Shown one piece after another: positions 63,303 to 64,000 of a stretch of 64,000 nucleotides of DNA. Made by a program: the position numbers and the translations under genes. The DNA lies in the NCBI GenBank assembly GCA_002105175.1, contig MCGE01000004.1, forward strand, positions 1,426,001 to 1,490,000, in the 5' to 3' direction. This DNA comes from Absidia repens. Its lineage: Eukaryota > Mucoromycota > Mucoromycetes > Mucorales > Cunninghamellaceae. Within the stretch, counting starts at the first letter, position 1. The number at the start of each line of letters is the position of its first letter. Below the pieces are notes generated by a model, which made no database searches, was not told the DNA's origin, and saw only the letters and a list, made by a program, of their open reading frames with translations.

Positions 63303-64000
63303 ATGAAATCAACATTTATCACTTTGGCAGCTGTTGCTTCTTTTGTGGGTTATTCAAATGGCGCCGTGGTGGTAAGATGACTGGCTAAGATTTATTAGCT
63401 TTATCTTCTTAGTGACAAGCTCTTTTTTTCTTCCCTGCTTTTTTTAAATTTAGTTTAAGGACCCTTGGGCTGGATCTAAAACTTGGGTAAGTTGATATAA
63501 ATAGATAATGGAAAATATTACAGTCACTTATAAATTTTTTTAATACAATAGAGAGCAGGTGAAAAAGCGGACATTAAATGGACTTCAGGTTCAACAGATG
63601 CTGATAAACTATGCGACATCCAAATGTTAAATGGTGATACTTCCAATTCAAAGTAAGTGATCACAAACCATTAATGATCCAATTATTTACAATTAATTTT
63701 TTTATAATAGCATCGTTGCCACTGTTACTAATCCTAATCAGCCAGTCAAGTGTGGCGTGAACGAGTTCGAAGTAAATAATTCATGCAAACTTAAAATCAT
63801 TTGATCTCCGACTAATGGTTGCTGGTATTTTTTTGGTAATTTTGACAGATCGTCCCTTTGAATGACTTCAAGACTGGAAAGTATTGGCTGCGTATTGGCC
63901 AAGCTAAAGCCAACACCTGGACATATTCTGGAGCATTTACCTTTGAAGGTAAAGGTACTGCCTTGCCGTTGAAGCTTGCTGGTATGTTTGCCGTCACTTT
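63303..64000 (+). CDS. Secreted KRE9/KNH-like cell-wall protein (partial at window end)
   Basis: Starts MKSTFITLAAVASFVGYSNG, a clear signal peptide with cleavage near Gly20. Exons 63303-63371, 63454-63486, 63552-63652, 63711-63771 and 63849-about 63981 join in frame to give FKDPWAGSKTWRAGEKADIKW, then DKLCDIQMLNGD, TVTNPNQPVKCGVNEFE and PLNDFKTGKYWLRIG. The order (W-x-A-G, D-I-x-W, L-x-x-G, tail Y-x-x-x-F-T-F) fits the immunoglobulin-like domain of the KRE9/KNH1 and Ser/Thr-rich GPI-anchored family (PF10342), involved in beta-glucan and wall assembly. A donor-like GCTG|GTATGT near 63981 means the gene continues beyond the window; a Ser/Thr-rich stalk and GPI site would be expected but are not visible. 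Confidence 0.75.

Overview
This is a 64 kb piece of nuclear DNA from a fungus. The genes are eukaryotic, with short introns (mostly 50-110 nt, GT...AG) and AT-rich spacers full of homopolymer runs. Fungus-specific or fungus-typical genes include a BEM2-like RhoGAP, an ANP1/MNN9-family mannosyltransferase, an ARP9-like actin-related protein and a KRE9/KNH-type secreted protein. They sit beside genes usual in animals and early-diverging fungi but rare in Dikarya: an FLVCR-like transporter, a HOOK dynein adaptor, an OCRL-type phosphatase and an ANKRD54-like protein. That mix points to Mucoromycota, probably Mucorales. This is inference from gene content; no rRNA or other marker is present. I see no CRISPR array, operon or prophage.

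Layout. 1-3 kb: FLVCR-like membrane transporter (-). 5.7-10.1 kb: ribosomal protein eL39 (-) and the HOOK adaptor (-). 12.5-19.1 kb: TAF6 (+), PRP38B-like splicing factor (-) and a SET-domain methyltransferase (+). 21.8-24.0 kb: a Tyr/Pro/Gln-rich protein (-) divergent from a C2H2 zinc-finger protein (+). 27.1-33.1 kb: OCRL-like inositol 5-phosphatase (-) divergent from the ARP9-like gene (+). 34.6 kb: MYND-finger protein (+). 37.3-39.6 kb: a small unknown gene and an ANKRD54-like gene (-), the latter divergent from mitochondrial bL33 (+). 40.6-47.8 kb: ALDH3-type aldehyde dehydrogenase (-), AIG1/FAR-17a family protein (+), complex I 24 kDa subunit (+) and ANP1-family mannosyltransferase (-). 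52.2-59.7 kb: the very large BEM2-like protein (-). 60.9-62.5 kb: ESA1-type MYST acetyltransferase (+). 63.3 kb to the edge: start of a secreted KRE9/KNH-like protein (+).

The genes do not form one pathway. Most are housekeeping: chromatin and transcription (TAF6, ESA1, ARP9-like, SET), splicing (PRP38B), translation (eL39, bL33m), membrane traffic and polarity (HOOK, OCRL, BEM2-like), cell wall and glycosylation (ANP1, KRE9/KNH-like), mitochondria (NDUFV2) and lipid metabolism (ALDH3, AIG1).

The least explained content is non-coding. (1) A dispersed non-coding repeat family of about 0.5-0.8 kb, here called R1, has at least six good copies and two partial ones in both orientations, always between genes. 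(2) A second repeat, R2, has two copies. (3) A promoter motif, read as AAT(C/T)(A/T)CCG(C/T)C or its complement, recurs about 85-180 bp upstream of start codons, including three divergent promoters; TAF6 and ESA1 share an identical 16-mer. (4) Very long T tracts lie just upstream of 3' splice sites. (5) A 26-bp minisatellite lies at 49.9-50.3 kb. (6) A probable GC-AG intron in the AIG1-family gene would add a C-terminal dilysine signal.
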